From NCBI GenBank assembly GCA_013002925.1, contig JABDLQ010000475.1, forward strand, positions 1 through 6,555: a stretch of 6,555 bases of DNA, read 5' to 3'. How positions within the stretch are numbered: position 1 is the stretch's first letter; each line of letters starts with the position of its first letter. Of this stretch, positions 4,685 through 6,555 are shown piece after piece. This DNA is from Gammaproteobacteria bacterium. Lineage in GTDB: Bacteria > Pseudomonadota > Gammaproteobacteria > Steroidobacterales > SZUA-146. The position numbers and the translations under genes were made by a program. The notes beneath the pieces were generated by a model. That model had not been told where the DNA came from. It ran no database searches and saw only the letters and a program-made list of their open reading frames with translations.

Positions 4685-6555
4685 CTACCCCAGATCAAAC
4701 CGATGACGGTTCATTGGCAAATTGCGAATGCGCTCGCCGGTAGCGGCAAACACAGCATTGGCAATCGCCGGAGCAATTGGCGGTGTACCGGGCTCACCGG
4801 CACCACCTGTCGCACCACCGCCATTGATTATATAGGTTTCAATGTCAGGGGCATCATTCATGCGAACCGTTTGATAATCATGAAAATTACTTTGTATCAC
4901 ACGGCCCTGTTCGATTTCGATATTGCCATACATCGCAGCAGTCATGCCGTAGATAATCCCGCTCTCCATTTGCGCGACAAAACTGTCCGGATTGACCGCA
5001 ATACCGGCATCAGCAGCACACACAATTTTTTTGACCTGGATTCCGGAACGATTGACGGCTACGTGTGCCACCTGTGCAACGATAGTGCCAAACGACTTAC
5101 GAATAGCAATTCCCAGACCCTCATTGGCTTGTTGCACGCGGCCCCAACCTGCAAACCTGGCCGCGGTATCCAGGACTTTCAGGTAGCGCGGTTCATGCGC
5201 CAGCAACTCGCGACGGTATTCATAGGGATCGCGATTTGCGGCGACCGCCAGTTCATCGATAAAAGACTCGACAAAAAAACCATGCTGTGAATGATCAACG
5301 CTGCGCCATGGCCCGAAACGGATATGCATGTCCGGCTCGGTAAAACCGATCCGCTGATTATCAATCGCATACGGAATGTGGCTGGCATCCTTTGGATCGT
5401 GCTGGAAAACGAAGTAATTTTGCCAGGCTACCGGTCTGCCGTCGGCACCGAGGGCTGCTTTGAACCGACTGACGGCAGCGGGACGATAATGATCCTGCTG
5501 CACATCTTCCTCACGAGACCAGATCAGCTTGACTGGCGTGCCCACCGCCCTGGATATGAGGGCGGCCTGCACGGCGTAGTCCGCAATCGCCCGGCGTCCA
5601 AACCCGCCCCCCATCGTGTGATTGTTGACCGTGACCCGGTCGTTGTCGATATCGAGTGCCGCAGCTACCTCATAAGCAAGACCCAGTGGATTTTGCGTGC
5701 CTGTCCACAGTTCGCAGGCATTATCAAAGAAGTGGGCGGTGCAGTTCATAGGCTCCATCGTCGCATGGGCCAAAAAAGGCACGGTATATTCGGCACTGAT
5801 CACATCATTCGATGCGGATAAAGTGGTCGCAGCATCACCGGCACTGACTTCGATAGCCGGTTTATCGGTGTCCAGCGAGTTGCGGAATGAACGCATCAGG
5901 CTTTCGGAATTTACACTCTCCAGTCCTGTATCACTAAAGCTCAGGTTTGCGCGTCCAAAAGCCTGCTGGGCATGCCAGTAGCTACTGGCAACAACTGCAA
6001 CGGCACTGGGTAACTCGACGACTTCACTGACGCCCGCAGCATTCAGCATTGCCTCGCGATCCCACGTTTTCGGCGCAGCACCAAAAACCGGCGCTGCCTG
6101 TATAGCCGCATATTGCATATTCGGGATGCTGACATCGATGCCGAATTTTGCCGTGCCGTCCACTTTGGCCGGTAAATCGAACCTGGGGACAGAACGACCG
6201 ATCAACCGGAACTGCTCAGGGGATTTCAAGACCGGATGAGCCGGCATGTCCTCGGCCACCGCTGCAGTCGCAAACTCTCCGAACGTAGCACGTTTGCCGT
6301 CTGGCCCGTGAATCACACTATCGGCTACACTCAGCGCGGTGCTATCTGTCTGCCAGGCCCTGGCCGCAGCGCTTAACAGCATCGCCTTCGCGGCAGCACC
6401 GGCGACCCGCATCGTCAATTCCCCGGTAAAACGGATGCTCGCACTGCCACCGGTGACCTGCAGACCCATATGCTGGGTGGCCTTACGGAAGACTCCGTCA
6501 ACCGTACCCATCAGGATTGACGGAACTTGCGCTTCGCCAATAATAAAGCCTCGTG
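4685..6555 (-). CDS. Molybdenum hydroxylase large subunit, isoquinoline 1-oxidoreductase beta (IorB)-like (5' end cut by window)
   Basis: Xanthine dehydrogenase-family molybdopterin-binding subunit; 622 residues are visible. The frame stays open to the right edge, so the ATG at 6511 is internal and not the start. Known IorB-type proteins are roughly 730-750 aa, so about 110-130 N-terminal residues, including any twin-arginine signal, are missing. Visible features in order (numbered from the first full codon at the edge): GGSASIR (35-41), VDGTAKFGID (131-140, start of the hammerhead region), TMEPMNC (265-271), GGGFGRR (315-321, cofactor-binding loop) and GAGEPGTPP, with E587 at the position of the catalytic Glu. 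The family hydroxylates N-heterocycles or oxidises aldehydes. It usually pairs with a small [2Fe-2S] subunit (IorA-like), which would lie outside the window, probably upstream of this gene. With the signal unseen, a periplasmic location is inference. Substrate and electron acceptor cannot be told from sequence. It converges with the alpha/beta hydrolase gene. Confidence 0.88.
   Translation of the reverse strand, partial: RGFIIGEAQVPSILMGTVDGVFRKATQHMGLQVTGGSASIRFTGELTMRVAGAAAKAMLLSAAARAWQTDSTALSVADSVIHGPDGKRATFGEFATAAVAEDMPAHPVLKSPEQFRLIGRSVPRFDLPAKVDGTAKFGIDVSIPNMQYAAIQAAPVFGAAPKTWDREAMLNAAGVSEVVELPSAVAVVASSYWHAQQAFGRANLSFSDTGLESVNSESLMRSFRNSLDTDKPAIEVSAGDAATTLSASNDVISAEYTVPFLAHATMEPMNCTAHFFDNACELWTGTQNPLGLAYEVAAALDIDNDRVTVNNHTMGGGFGRRAIADYAVQAALISRAVGTPVKLIWSREEDVQQDHYRPAAVSRFKAALGADGRPVAWQNYFVFQHDPKDASHIPYAIDNQRIGFTEPDMHIRFGPWRSVDHSQHGFFVESFIDELAVAANRDPYEYRRELLAHEPRYLKVLDTAARFAGWGRVQQANEGLGIAIRKSFGTIVAQVAHVAVNRSGIQVKKIVCAADAGIAVNPDSFVAQMESGIIYGMTAAMYGNIEIEQGRVIQSNFHDYQTVRMNDAPDIETYIINGGGATGGAGEPGTPPIAPAIANAVFAATGERIRNLPMNRHRFDLG

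Noticed and set aside
4650..4695. Bidirectional terminator between the convergent genes
   Set aside because: Only a 5-bp pairing with a long loop and no T-run could be found.
4703..5821. Long plus-strand open frames (195 and 176 codons) opposite the molybdenum hydroxylase gene
   Set aside because: They are antisense shadows of a strongly conserved protein and have no family resemblance.
6509..6511. ATG at 6511 as the start of the molybdenum hydroxylase gene
   Set aside because: The frame remains open to the window edge with family-like sequence, and the protein would lack a conserved N-terminal region.

Overview
The window looks like chromosomal DNA from a proteobacterium, most likely a gammaproteobacterium of moderate GC content. 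This is an inference from the gene families, the Shine-Dalgarno style and the codon use; nothing in the window fixes the genus. There are six protein genes, two of them cut by the window edges. I see no RNA genes, insertion sequences or CRISPR arrays.

Left edge (1-1045, minus strand): the first 348 codons of a secreted YD-repeat (Rhs-like) protein, with a signal peptide, a DUF6531-like segment and several YD-type motifs. Its C-terminus lies outside the window. A 304-bp divergent intergenic region (1046-1349) follows. It holds a tandem 14-bp repeat that overlaps an FNR/FixK-like half-match, a dyad and a short perfect hairpin.

Centre (1350-3694, plus strand): an oxygen-signalling cassette. The first gene is a membrane-anchored FixL-type histidine kinase whose PAS domain keeps the heme-ligating His and the distal-pocket Arg, Ile and Leu of FixL. 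It overlaps a canonical FixJ response regulator (receiver plus LuxR-type HTH), which suggests translational coupling. Ninety-one bases further on is a stand-alone degenerate receiver. Its phosphoacceptor Asp is replaced by Glu, its acidic pocket is eroded and it contains four cysteines. This recalls FixT, the single-domain Fe-S receiver that feeds back on FixL in Caulobacter. Together the three genes could form an O2 sensor, a transcriptional output and a redox-sensitive brake.

Right (3795-6555): a membrane-anchored alpha/beta hydrolase of the dienelactone hydrolase type (plus strand, probable TTG start). It converges, with a 35-bp gap, on a minus-strand molybdenum hydroxylase large subunit of the isoquinoline 1-oxidoreductase beta (IorB) type, whose N-terminus is cut by the right edge. 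These two look like catabolic or envelope enzymes. Nothing in the sequence ties them directly to the oxygen-sensing cassette.
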